Of a stretch of DNA of 23,806 bases, positions 1 to 7,102 are shown piece by piece. The position numbers and the translations under genes are program-made. Every line of letters starts with the position of its first letter. Position 1 is the first letter of the stretch. This DNA comes from an uncultured Lachnospiraceae bacterium (GTDB lineage Bacteria > Bacillota > Clostridia > Lachnospirales > Lachnospiraceae). The notes beneath the pieces were generated by a model that made no database searches, was not told where the DNA came from, and saw only the letters and a list, made by a program, of their open reading frames with translations. The stretch is taken from the NCBI GenBank assembly GCA_910576895.1, contig CAJTJZ010000048.1, positions 1 through 23,806 on the forward strand. Reading direction: 5' to 3'.

Positions 1-94
1 CTTTATGAAAAGTATTGCCTGTAGTGGGTTTCCGTGCCTGTTACATTTTATGAAATGGAAATAGATAAGGGGTTAAGTAAGGTTAAAAGAAATT

Positions 95-676
95 ATGAGA
101 AAGTCTATAAACAGAACTTTGGCTGAAATGACATTAGAGGAATTATGGGAATTGTTCCCTATATTTTTAGTTGCACCTAATGAGAAATGGAAGAAACAGT
201 ATATTGAAATGGAATCTTTTTTACAAAATATATTGGCAGATTATCAGATTGTTCGTATAAGTCATATTGGAAGTACAGCGATAGAAGGAATTTTGGCAAA
301 GGATATTGTTGATATTTTATTGGAATTAGATGTAAATGAAGATATGGAAAAGGTGGCAAAGACAGTGGAGAAGAATGGATTTATTCGTATGTCATGGAAT
401 GATTCTAGGATTTCTTTAAACAAAGGATATCATCTGGATGGATTTGCCGATGAAGTATATCATTTGCATATTCGTTTTGCAGGGGATAATAAGGAATTAT
501 ATTTTAGAGATTATTTGAATGAATATCCAAAAGTTGCAAAAGCCTATGAGCAGATGAAGCTTGCATTGTGGAAGAAATATGAGCATGATAGAGATGGATA
601 TACAAATGCTAAGGCAGCATTTGTAGAAAAGTGGACTTTGGAAGCTAGAAAAATATATAACAAGAGATATGAATAA
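95..676 (+). CDS. GrpB family protein (nucleotidyltransferase-fold, UPF0157)
   Basis: A 193-residue protein that looks like the GrpB/UPF0157 family, a small nucleotidyltransferase-fold group whose substrate is not firmly established. The family signature is visible at residues 57-77: HIGSTA, then a Gly-rich turn, then AKDIVDILLEL. The usual KP before the hydrophobic strand is KD here. A second conserved patch, YHLHIRF, lies near residues 121-128, and the C-terminal half is the expected helical Tyr/Lys/Glu-rich region. The full length matches the family. The ATG at 95 has only a weak purine-rich stretch upstream (AAGG at about 80-83); the next Met (residue 12) has no ribosome site either, so the longer start is kept. 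It stands alone and converges on the minus-strand pyrG unit. Family assignment is fairly sure, function unknown. Confidence 0.8.
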   Translation: MRKSINRTLAEMTLEELWELFPIFLVAPNEKWKKQYIEMESFLQNILADYQIVRISHIGSTAIEGILAKDIVDILLELDVNEDMEKVAKTVEKNGFIRMSWNDSRISLNKGYHLDGFADEVYHLHIRFAGDNKELYFRDYLNEYPKVAKAYEQMKLALWKKYEHDRDGYTNAKAAFVEKWTLEARKIYNKRYE

Positions 677-690
677 CTTTGAATAGGATA

Positions 691-735
691 AGAACAGCCA
701 TTGATTATTGACAATCATTTCTGGCTGTTCTTCTT
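691..735 (+). terminator. Intrinsic terminator between convergent genes
   Basis: A 10-bp perfect inverted repeat (AGAACAGCCA at 691-700 with TGGCTGTTCT at 722-731) is followed by TTCTTT on the plus strand. An inner TGATT/AATCA pair shortens the loop. It lies 15 bp after the grpB-like stop and about 24 bp past the stop of the minus-strand gene at 755. The U-run is better on the plus strand, so it mainly serves the plus gene, though the stem could act both ways. Confidence 0.65.
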
Positions 736-754
736 TGAAATCTAATATAAAATA

Positions 755-1963
755 TTATTCGGAAGGATTTTCCTGCGTTTGGATTCTTCCATGTACAATA
801 TCTTCAATCAAACCAACAATTTTTTCGGAAGCGTGTCCATCATCAATAGCATTAAATTTTTTATGATAGGCTTCATATTTTTCAGCATAATCTTTTGCTT
901 GATAATTTTCAATATCCTGAATTAATTCTTCTGTTGTTTGAGAAATTGGACCGGGTGCTTCTGCTTCAAAATCAAAATAGAAACCACGCAGTTCATCACG
1001 ATATTCTTCTAAATCATAACAATAAAAGAACATAGGCCGCATAAGAAGACTGTAATCAAACATAACAGAGGAATAATCAGTAATCATCATATCGGAAACA
1101 AGATAAAGTTCAGAAATATCATCGGCACGTCCAAAGTCATAAACAAAACCTTCATAGATAGACCAATCAATTTCAGAACTAACAAGATAATGATATTTTA
1201 CAATGATAATATAATCTCTGGAAAGTTTTTCTTGAAGTCGCCGAAAATCTAATTTTAACTGAAATTTATAATTTCCCTTGCCATAATAATCATTATCCCG
1301 CCATGTTGGAGCATAGAGAATAATTTTTTTATTTTCTGGCAGCCCTAATTTCTTTTTTAATAGACGAATATCATCTTTATTATTTTTTTCAAATAAAATA
1401 TCATTTCTTGGATATCCAATTTCCAACATATCTTTATGAAATGCAAAACAGCGTCCAAAAATTTCGCTAGAATAGCGGTTTTGGGAAAGTAGATAATCCC
1501 ATTTTTGTGTATTATCAAAAAAATTTGCTTTATAGCGGTAAATATTGGAACTTCCTGCCATTGCTACATCATCCATATCAAGAGCAAGTTTTTTCAGTGG
1601 TGTTCCATGCCAAGTTTGGATATAGGAAACACCTTCTTTTTTTATAATAGAATTTGATAATCGGCTGTCACTAATCCAAATGGAAGCAACAGAAAATGCA
1701 TAAAAATAACCAGCAGATTTATATTTTATTTTTCTTACATGACCCGGAACAATGGTATGTTTTGGATCTTTTAAGGCATAAAAAATGCGATAGGTCTTAT
1801 CCAGTCCCAGTGCTACCATTTTTTCATAGATAGCTTTTGGACTGCCTGTATAATTGTTGCCACCATTACTTTCAAAAACAATCACATCTCGTTGGGGTTT
1901 TGTTCGTTTACAAAACCATCGATATAATTTTAGTCCAATTTTTTTCTTTAACCCATGAAACAT
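755..1963 (-). CDS. CDP-glycerol glycerophosphotransferase family protein (TagB/TagF-like)
   Basis: A 402-residue membrane-associated transferase of the Glyphos_transf family, which moves glycerol-phosphate from CDP-glycerol onto a growing wall or glycan polymer. Catalytic landmarks are present: the TWHGTPLK block with His119, the KYHYL segment with His258 (position of the second family histidine), and the acceptor/nucleotide block ITDYSSVMFDYSLL at 295-308. A basic, aromatic N-terminus (residues 1-25) suits peripheral membrane attachment; there is no signal peptide. At 402 residues it is the single-domain form, closer in size to TagB than to the long processive TagF. The start at 1963 has AAAGAAAGG about 12 bases upstream. 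It begins 53 bp after the pyrG stop on the same strand, so the two are probably co-transcribed. Whether it builds teichoic acid or decorates a polysaccharide cannot be told, since no other wall-polymer gene is in view. Confidence 0.85.
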   Translation of the reverse strand: MFHGLKKKIGLKLYRWFCKRTKPQRDVIVFESNGGNNYTGSPKAIYEKMVALGLDKTYRIFYALKDPKHTIVPGHVRKIKYKSAGYFYAFSVASIWISDSRLSNSIIKKEGVSYIQTWHGTPLKKLALDMDDVAMAGSSNIYRYKANFFDNTQKWDYLLSQNRYSSEIFGRCFAFHKDMLEIGYPRNDILFEKNNKDDIRLLKKKLGLPENKKIILYAPTWRDNDYYGKGNYKFQLKLDFRRLQEKLSRDYIIIVKYHYLVSSEIDWSIYEGFVYDFGRADDISELYLVSDMMITDYSSVMFDYSLLMRPMFFYCYDLEEYRDELRGFYFDFEAEAPGPISQTTEELIQDIENYQAKDYAEKYEAYHKKFNAIDDGHASEKIVGLIEDIVHGRIQTQENPSE

Positions 1964-2016
1964 AAGTAAACCATGCCTTTCTTTTTCCTCTTTTTTTCTG
2001 GATAAGAGAACAATAT

Positions 2017-3627
2017 TTATTCACAATTTTTTTGTGCTAGTGCTGCCCCAAGAAAGCCTTTAAATAGAGGATGTGGACGGTTTGGGCGAGATTTAAATTC
2101 AGGGTGTGCTTGGGTAGCTATAAACCAAGGATGATTTGGCAGTTCACACATTTCCACAATTCTTCCATCAGGAGAAAGACCAGAGAGCTTTAGTCCATAT
2201 TTAATTAAATCATTACGATAATAATTGTTTACTTCATAGCGATGTCTATGGCGTTCATGAATCGTTTCTTTTTCATAAATTTGATAGGCTTTGCTTGTTT
2301 TATCAAGAACACAAGGATACGATCCAAGACGAAGTGTACCGCCAATATCTTCAATTCCATCTTGTTCTGGCATTAAATGAATTACAGGGTGGGTCGTTCC
2401 CGGATCAAGTTCAATACTATGGGCATCATGAAAATGAACAATATGGCGTGCAAATTCCACAATGGCCATCTGCATACCAAGGCATAGTCCAAGAAATGGC
2501 AGATTATGTTCTCTAGCATATTGAATCGAAATAATCATACCATCAATTCCTCTGTCGCCAAAGCCGCCCGGTACAAGTAATCCGCTAACATCGGAGAGAA
2601 GCTTTTCAACATTTTCAACTGTTACATCTTCGGAAGAAATCCATTTAATCGTAACAGAAGCATTATGTGCAACAGCACCATGTTTTAAGGCTTCTACAAC
2701 GCTAATATAAGCATCATGTAAAGCTGTATATTTACCAACAAGAGCAATAGTAACTTCCTTTTCTGGATGTTTTAGATTATAAACCATGCTTTCCCATTCA
2801 CTAAGATCTGGTTTTGGGCAGTCAAGATGCAGACATTCGCAGGCAATATCAGCAAGGTGTTCTTTTTCTAAAGCAAGCGGTGCTTCATATAAAGTTTCTA
2901 CATCTAAATTTTGAATAACATGTTTGCTTGGAACATTACAAAATAAAGCGATTTTATCTTTAATTCCGGGTTCTAAAGGAACTTCAGTACGGCAGACAAT
3001 AATATCTGGCTGGATTCCCATACCCTGCAATTCCTTTACACTTGCTTGTGTTGGCTTTGTTTTCATTTCACCAGAAGCACGAAGATAAGGAACAAGTGTG
3101 ACATGAATTAAAAGGGTATTTTCTCGTCCAATATCATGCTGAAATTGGCGGATAGATTCAAGAAATGGCTGGCTTTCAATATCTCCTGCTGTACCGCCAA
3201 CTTCAATAATAGCAACTTGAATATGATCGTTTCCATCATTACGATAAAAGCGGCTTTTGATTTCATTTGTAATATGTGGGATAACTTGTACAGTACCTCC
3301 GCCAAAATCGCCGCGGCGTTCTTTATTTAAAACAGACCAATACACTTTGCCAGTTGTAACATTTGATTGTTTTGTTAAGCTTTCATCAATAAAACGTTCA
3401 TAATGACCAAGATCGAGATCGGTTTCCGCACCATCATCGGTAACAAAAACTTCTCCATGTTGGATTGGGTTCATAGTACCGGGATCGATATTAATATAAG
3501 GATCAAATTTTTGCATCGTTACATGATATCCACGCATTTTTAGAAGGCGGCCAAGGGATGCGGCTGTAATTCCTTTTCCAAGTCCGGAAACAACACCACC
3601 TGTTACAAAAACATATTTCATTGACAT
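2017..3627 (-). CDS. pyrG: CTP synthase (glutamine hydrolysing)
   Basis: A 536-residue full-length CTP synthase, which aminates UTP to CTP using ATP and glutamine in the last step of de novo pyrimidine nucleotide synthesis. The N-terminal synthetase domain opens with KYVFVTGGVVSGLGKG, the P-loop (residues 4-19), followed by QKFDPYINIDPGTM and the GEVFVTDDGAETDLDLGHYERF block. The C-terminal class I glutamine amidotransferase domain shows PGGFGDRG (353-360), the nucleophile Cys382 in GLCLGMQ, and the His508/Glu510 pair in AHPE. Two ATGs are possible, at 3627 and 3621; GGAGGAC at 3635-3641 is correctly spaced for the first. The gene has its own leader with a strong hairpin and is followed closely by a CDP-glycerol-using transferase. 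Identification is certain. Confidence 0.98.
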   Translation of the reverse strand: MSMKYVFVTGGVVSGLGKGITAASLGRLLKMRGYHVTMQKFDPYINIDPGTMNPIQHGEVFVTDDGAETDLDLGHYERFIDESLTKQSNVTTGKVYWSVLNKERRGDFGGGTVQVIPHITNEIKSRFYRNDGNDHIQVAIIEVGGTAGDIESQPFLESIRQFQHDIGRENTLLIHVTLVPYLRASGEMKTKPTQASVKELQGMGIQPDIIVCRTEVPLEPGIKDKIALFCNVPSKHVIQNLDVETLYEAPLALEKEHLADIACECLHLDCPKPDLSEWESMVYNLKHPEKEVTIALVGKYTALHDAYISVVEALKHGAVAHNASVTIKWISSEDVTVENVEKLLSDVSGLLVPGGFGDRGIDGMIISIQYAREHNLPFLGLCLGMQMAIVEFARHIVHFHDAHSIELDPGTTHPVIHLMPEQDGIEDIGGTLRLGSYPCVLDKTSKAYQIYEKETIHERHRHRYEVNNYYRNDLIKYGLKLSGLSPDGRIVEMCELPNHPWFIATQAHPEFKSRPNRPHPLFKGFLGAALAQKNCE

Positions 3628-3655
3628 AAAAAGAGTCCTCCAATCTATGTACTTA

Positions 3656-3694
3656 AAAACGAATAATAGACAGTCATAGGACTATCTATTATTC
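3656..3694 (-). promoter_or_regulatory. pyrG leader hairpin, candidate transcription attenuator
   Basis: On the minus strand, GAATAATAGA (3694-3685) pairs with TCTATTATTC (3670-3661), and AGTC/GACT pairs inside it around a CTAT loop. The one position that would be a C/A mismatch on the plus strand becomes a U-G wobble in minus-strand RNA, giving a 15-bp stem. It is followed at once by GTTTTTAAG, a short U-run, about 35 bases before the pyrG start. This is the layout of an intrinsic terminator inside the leader. In B. subtilis, pyrG is controlled by leader attenuation through reiterative transcription at a GGGC start; no such start motif is seen here. It could instead be a 5' stabilising hairpin. 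Confidence 0.6.
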
Positions 3695-3697
3695 ATC

Positions 3698-3727
3698 GTA
3701 TTAGTAGCAGTATACCTTGTCTTTCAA
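3698..3727 (-). promoter_or_regulatory. Candidate pyrG promoter
   Basis: On the minus strand, TTGAAA (3727-3722) and TAATAC (3703-3698) are 18 bases apart. An alternative pair is TGGATT (3737-3732) with TATACT (3714-3709), 17 apart. Either would start transcription just before or at the beginning of the leader hairpin, so the mRNA would begin with, or very near, that hairpin. Confidence 0.45.
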
Positions 3728-3800
3728 TAAAAATCCAGTAAAATTTTAGGAAGTTTCACAAAATATCCAAATTTTTTAGATAAACTTTCTTAATAGACCA

Positions 3801-3829
3801 TTGATTTATGGTAAAACTATCACTATAAT
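3801..3829 (+). promoter_or_regulatory. Sigma-A type promoter for ftsH
   Basis: TTGATT at 3801-3806 and a perfect TATAAT at 3824-3829 are separated by exactly 17 bases. The predicted start near 3836 gives a leader of about 60 bases before the ftsH ATG. It points away from pyrG, whose own promoter lies about 75-100 bp to the left. Confidence 0.75.
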
Positions 3830-3894
3830 GGGAAATAGTGCAGATTTGGTTTCTTTAAAGTGCTGTACAAGAAAAGAAAGGAACGGAGTGAAAA

Positions 3895-6117
3895 ATGTCA
3901 GAAAATAATAACCATGAAACATATCAGAATAGCGAGGATGGACAAAACAAGGACAGGGGTTATTCTGATGGTGGCTATCAGGGACAAAATGGAAGTTATC
4001 AAGATGGTGCGAATGGATATGGTAATGGAAACTATCAAAATCCAAATAATGGTAATTATCAAAATAATGGGAATCCTAATGGTAATTATCAAAATAGCAA
4101 CAATAATAACAACGGCAACTATCAAAATAATAACAATCGTAATGGCAATTACCCAAATAATGGAAATCATAACGGCAATTATCCAAACAATGGAAACCAT
4201 AATAACAATAATAATGGTAATAATCGTAATGGGGATAATAATAAAAACAACCGCATTGGGATTGCTGTGTGCTGTGTCATTGCGATTCTTGCCGTACTTA
4301 TACTTAATGTGATTTCTTCTAAAATCAGTGATAGTACCAATAAGGAAATTAGTTACCGCCATTTTCTGCATATGTTGAATAATGGCACAGTAGCAGCAGT
4401 AGAGATTGATTCTAGTGCAAGTAAATTGATTATTTACCCAACAACAAATTTGCAAGCAGACGGCACTTATGTAAAGACTTATTATACAGGAATTATTAAT
4501 GATTCTGAACTAGTTGCAAGACTGAATGCGGCAGGTGTAGATTATACAGCAAAGATCCCAGATACAGGCTATACCATTTTGGAATTTTTTATTGTTTATA
4601 TCTTGCCATTTGTATTTATTTGGGGAATCTTTATCTTTATTTACCGCACCATGTCAAAAGGCGGCGGTATTATGGGGGTTGGAAAAAGCAATGCCAAAAT
4701 TTATGTAGAAAAAGAAACAGGGGTTACATTTAAAGATGTAGCAGGTCAGGCAGAAGCGAAAGAATCCGTAACAGAAATGGTAGATTTTCTTCATAATCCG
4801 GGGAAATATACAAAAATTGGTGCAAAGCTTCCAAAAGGAGCATTGCTTGTAGGCCCTCCGGGAACAGGAAAAACATTACTTGCAAAAGCAGTCGCAGGAG
4901 AAGCAAAAGTTCCATTCTTTTCCTTGTCAGGTTCTGATTTTGTGGAAATGTTTGTTGGTGTTGGTGCATCTCGTGTTAGGGATTTATTTAAACAGGCACA
5001 ACAGCAAGCACCATGTATTATTTTTATTGATGAAATTGATGCGATTGGAAAAAGTCGTGATTCCAGCTATGGGGGTGGAGGTAATGATGAACGAGAACAA
5101 ACATTAAATCAATTACTTTCTGAAATGGACGGTTTTGATACATCAAAAGGACTTGTTATTCTTGCTGCTACCAATCGTCCAGAAGTATTGGATAAAGCAC
5201 TTTTGCGGCCGGGACGTTTTGACCGAAGAATTATTGTAGATAAGCCAGATTTAAAAGGTAGAGTTGATATTTTAAAAGTGCATGCAAAAAATGTCTCTTT
5301 AGATGAAACTGTAAATTTTGATGAAATTGCTATGGCAACTTCTGGTGCGGTTGGATCGGATCTTGCGAATATGGTAAATGAAGCTGCGATTATGGCAGTA
5401 AAGGCAGGACGGCAGGCAGTCAGCCAAAAGGATTTATTAGAAGCAGTAGAAATTGTAATTGCAGGTAAAGAAAAGAAGGATAGAATTTTAAGTAAGAAAG
5501 AAAAACGTGTGGTTGCTTATCATGAAGTAGGACATGCACTTGTGGCAGCCCTTCAAAAAAATGCAGAACCAGTACAAAAAATCACGATTGTTCCACGTAC
5601 TATGGGAGCATTAGGTTATGTCATGCAAGTGCCAGAAGAAGAAAAATATTTAATGACAAAAGAAGAAATGATAACAGAAATTACAACATTTTGTGGTGGA
5701 CGTGCAGCAGAATCCATTATGTTTGAATCTGTATCCACAGGTGCTTCTAATGATATTGAAAAAGCAACCAGTATGGCAAGATCGATGGTGACATTATATG
5801 GTATGTCAGAAAAATTTGGTATGGTTGGTCTGGAATCTGTGGAAAATCGTTATTTAGATGGAAGGCGTGTACTTAATTGCAGTGAAATGACAGCAGCAAA
5901 AATTGATGATGAAATTATGCGGATTATGAAAGAATGTTATGAACGTGCTGTAAGCTTTCTAAAAGAAAATAAAGAAGTCATGGATAAAATTGCAAAGTTT
6001 TTGTATGAGAAGGAAACGATTACAGGAAAGGAATTTATGAAGATTCTTCGTGAAGTAAAGGGATTACCAGAACCAGAGGAAAAGACAGAGGAAAAAGAGG
6101 AAAAGCATTTCTTATAG
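3895..6117 (+). CDS. ftsH: ATP-dependent zinc metalloprotease FtsH with Asn-rich N-terminal extension
   Basis: A 740-residue membrane-anchored AAA+ protease that unfolds and degrades membrane and short-lived cytosolic proteins as a hexamer. Residues 1-120 are a low-complexity tail dominated by Asn, Gly, Tyr and Gln with NGNYQN/NGNYPN units; typical FtsH starts directly with the first membrane helix. Helix 1 is at about 121-141, the outer domain at 142-228, helix 2 at 229-251. The AAA module shows Walker A GPPGTGKT (320-327), Walker B IIFIDE (375-380) and the second region of homology with RPGRFDRR (438-445). The protease has HEVGH (543-547; HEAGH is commoner) and the third zinc ligand Asp620 in ASNDIEKAT. 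The end is an acidic/basic Glu-Lys tail. GGAG at 3885-3888 sets the start, 6 bases before the ATG. It has its own promoter and is followed by a terminator-like hairpin, so it is probably monocistronic. Confidence 0.97.
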   Translation: MSENNNHETYQNSEDGQNKDRGYSDGGYQGQNGSYQDGANGYGNGNYQNPNNGNYQNNGNPNGNYQNSNNNNNGNYQNNNNRNGNYPNNGNHNGNYPNNGNHNNNNNGNNRNGDNNKNNRIGIAVCCVIAILAVLILNVISSKISDSTNKEISYRHFLHMLNNGTVAAVEIDSSASKLIIYPTTNLQADGTYVKTYYTGIINDSELVARLNAAGVDYTAKIPDTGYTILEFFIVYILPFVFIWGIFIFIYRTMSKGGGIMGVGKSNAKIYVEKETGVTFKDVAGQAEAKESVTEMVDFLHNPGKYTKIGAKLPKGALLVGPPGTGKTLLAKAVAGEAKVPFFSLSGSDFVEMFVGVGASRVRDLFKQAQQQAPCIIFIDEIDAIGKSRDSSYGGGGNDEREQTLNQLLSEMDGFDTSKGLVILAATNRPEVLDKALLRPGRFDRRIIVDKPDLKGRVDILKVHAKNVSLDETVNFDEIAMATSGAVGSDLANMVNEAAIMAVKAGRQAVSQKDLLEAVEIVIAGKEKKDRILSKKEKRVVAYHEVGHALVAALQKNAEPVQKITIVPRTMGALGYVMQVPEEEKYLMTKEEMITEITTFCGGRAAESIMFESVSTGASNDIEKATSMARSMVTLYGMSEKFGMVGLESVENRYLDGRRVLNCSEMTAAKIDDEIMRIMKECYERAVSFLKENKEVMDKIAKFLYEKETITGKEFMKILREVKGLPEPEEKTEEKEEKHFL
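4021..4236 (+). repeat. Degenerate tandem repeats encoding the Asn/Gly/Tyr-rich FtsH tail
   Basis: In-frame degenerate repeats encode NGNYQN or NGNYPN followed by runs of Asn. The two clearest copies (4141-4170 and 4171-4200) encode the same ten residues, NGNYPNNGNH, yet differ at four bases, all silent. The repeat is therefore not a fresh DNA slippage product at that point and the amino-acid pattern seems kept. The long overlapping open frames on both strands here result from the repeat composition. Confidence 0.8.
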
Positions 6118-6125
6118 GAATTATT

Positions 6126-6172
6126 GCAGTACAGCTTATTATTTTATGGGCTGTGCTGCTGTTTACTTTCTT
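6126..6172 (+). terminator. Terminator-like hairpin after ftsH
   Basis: GCAGTACAGC (6126-6135) pairs with GCTGTGCTGC (6150-6159), ten pairs with one G-U, around a 14-base loop. A T-rich stretch with interruptions (TGTTTACTTTCTT) follows. It starts 9 bp after the ftsH stop. The imperfect U-tract lowers certainty. Confidence 0.6.
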
Positions 6173-6193
6173 ATTAAGATTTTAAAAATAAAA

Positions 6194-6223
6194 AGTAGAG
6201 AAATTGATAGTAGAGAAATGAAT
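6194..6223 (+). repeat. 15-bp imperfect tandem duplication upstream of the HAD gene
   Basis: AGTAGAGAAATTGAT (6194-6208) is followed directly by AGTAGAGAAATGAAT (6209-6223), and a shorter AGAGAAAA copy leads into the Shine-Dalgarno GGGAGGA. This is probably slippage in the leader; no regulatory role is evident. Confidence 0.5.
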
Positions 6224-6242
6224 AGAGAAAAGGGAGGATTTT

Positions 6243-7061
6243 ATGGCATATGAATTATTAGTTATGGATTTAGATGGAACATTGACAAATTCGGAAAAGA
6301 AGATTACAAAAAAAACAAAAGAAGCATTATTTCGTATACAAAAGGAAGGGATTCATATTGCACTTGCATCTGGCAGACCAACACCGGGAGTAACAGGACT
6401 TGCTAAGGAATTGGAATTAGAAAACTATGGCGGCTATATCTTATCCTATAATGGTGCTCATGTGATGAGAATGGATACAAAAGAGGTAATTTTTCAAAAT
6501 GTAATTCCAAAGGAATTGATAGAACCACTTTATCAGGCAGCACTTGCAGCTCATGTTGGAATTCTTAGTTATAGTAGTGATGAAATTATTTCAGGAACGA
6601 AGCCAGATATGTATATGCAGTTGGAGAGTAAAATTACAGGACTTCCAATTCATCAAGTGGAAAATTTTTCTGAATTTATTGATTTTCCAATAAATAAATG
6701 TATGATGACAGCAGAAGGCTCTTATATGGAACAAGTATTACAGGAAATGCAGGAAAAGTTTCCAGAATTAAATCTATTTCGTTCCGAGCCATATTATTTA
6801 GAAGTTATGCCAAAAGAAATTGATAAGGCATATTCTCTTTCAAGATTATTAGAATATATAGGATTAAATCGAAAACAAATGATTTGTTGTGGGGATGGCT
6901 ATAATGATATTAGTATGATAAGATATGCAGGGCTTGGTGTTGCTATGGCAAATGCACAACCAGAAGTAAAAAAAGAAGCAAATTATATTACAGCATCCAA
7001 TGATGAAGATGGTATTGTACAAGTAATAGAAAAATTTATAGAGAATGATTTTTATTTATGA
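6243..7061 (+). CDS. Cof-type HAD-superfamily hydrolase
   Basis: A 272-residue cytosolic phosphatase of the Cof/YidA type (HAD subfamily IIB), which typically removes phosphate from sugar phosphates or other small phosphometabolites. Motif I is MDLDGTLT with nucleophile Asp9 and Asp11. Motif II is the LASGRP segment near residue 40. The C2-type cap fills the middle, the motif III lysine is in EIDKAYSL, and motif IV is CCGDGYNDISMI followed by the typical GLGVAMANA. Length fits the family. AAGGGAGGA sits 6-8 bases before the ATG. It follows the ftsH hairpin and precedes uvrC by about 40 bp, so it may be co-transcribed with uvrC. The physiological substrate cannot be read from sequence. Confidence 0.92.
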   Translation: MAYELLVMDLDGTLTNSEKKITKKTKEALFRIQKEGIHIALASGRPTPGVTGLAKELELENYGGYILSYNGAHVMRMDTKEVIFQNVIPKELIEPLYQAALAAHVGILSYSSDEIISGTKPDMYMQLESKITGLPIHQVENFSEFIDFPINKCMMTAEGSYMEQVLQEMQEKFPELNLFRSEPYYLEVMPKEIDKAYSLSRLLEYIGLNRKQMICCGDGYNDISMIRYAGLGVAMANAQPEVKKEANYITASNDEDGIVQVIEKFIENDFYL

Positions 7062-7076
7062 CCTGTTTATGACCTG
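7055..7076 (+). repeat. 11-bp perfect tandem duplication over the HAD stop codon
   Basis: TTTATGACCTG occurs at 7055-7065 and again immediately at 7066-7076. The first copy contains the TGA stop of the HAD gene. The second copy lies in the short gap before uvrC and creates no change in the protein because the stop precedes it. It looks like a small replication-slippage event. Confidence 0.7.
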
Positions 7077-7102
7077 TGTTTGTTAAGAGAGGTGTACATA
7101 CT

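Noticed and set aside
1..94. C-terminal fragment of a gene at the left edge
   Set aside because: Two frames are open for 7 and 20 codons before a stop, but neither translation is recognisable and the sequence is too short to decide.
2295..2516. 73-codon plus-strand frame inside pyrG
   Set aside because: Antisense shadow of a conserved gene, without a ribosome site or recognisable domain.
3860..4455. Long overlapping open frames on both strands (150 and 185 codons) across the start of ftsH
   Set aside because: They are produced by the AAT/GGN repeat composition of the Asn-rich region. Their translations are Ile/Met/Thr strings with no ribosome sites, while the ftsH frame has a promoter, a Shine-Dalgarno and continues into conserved domains.
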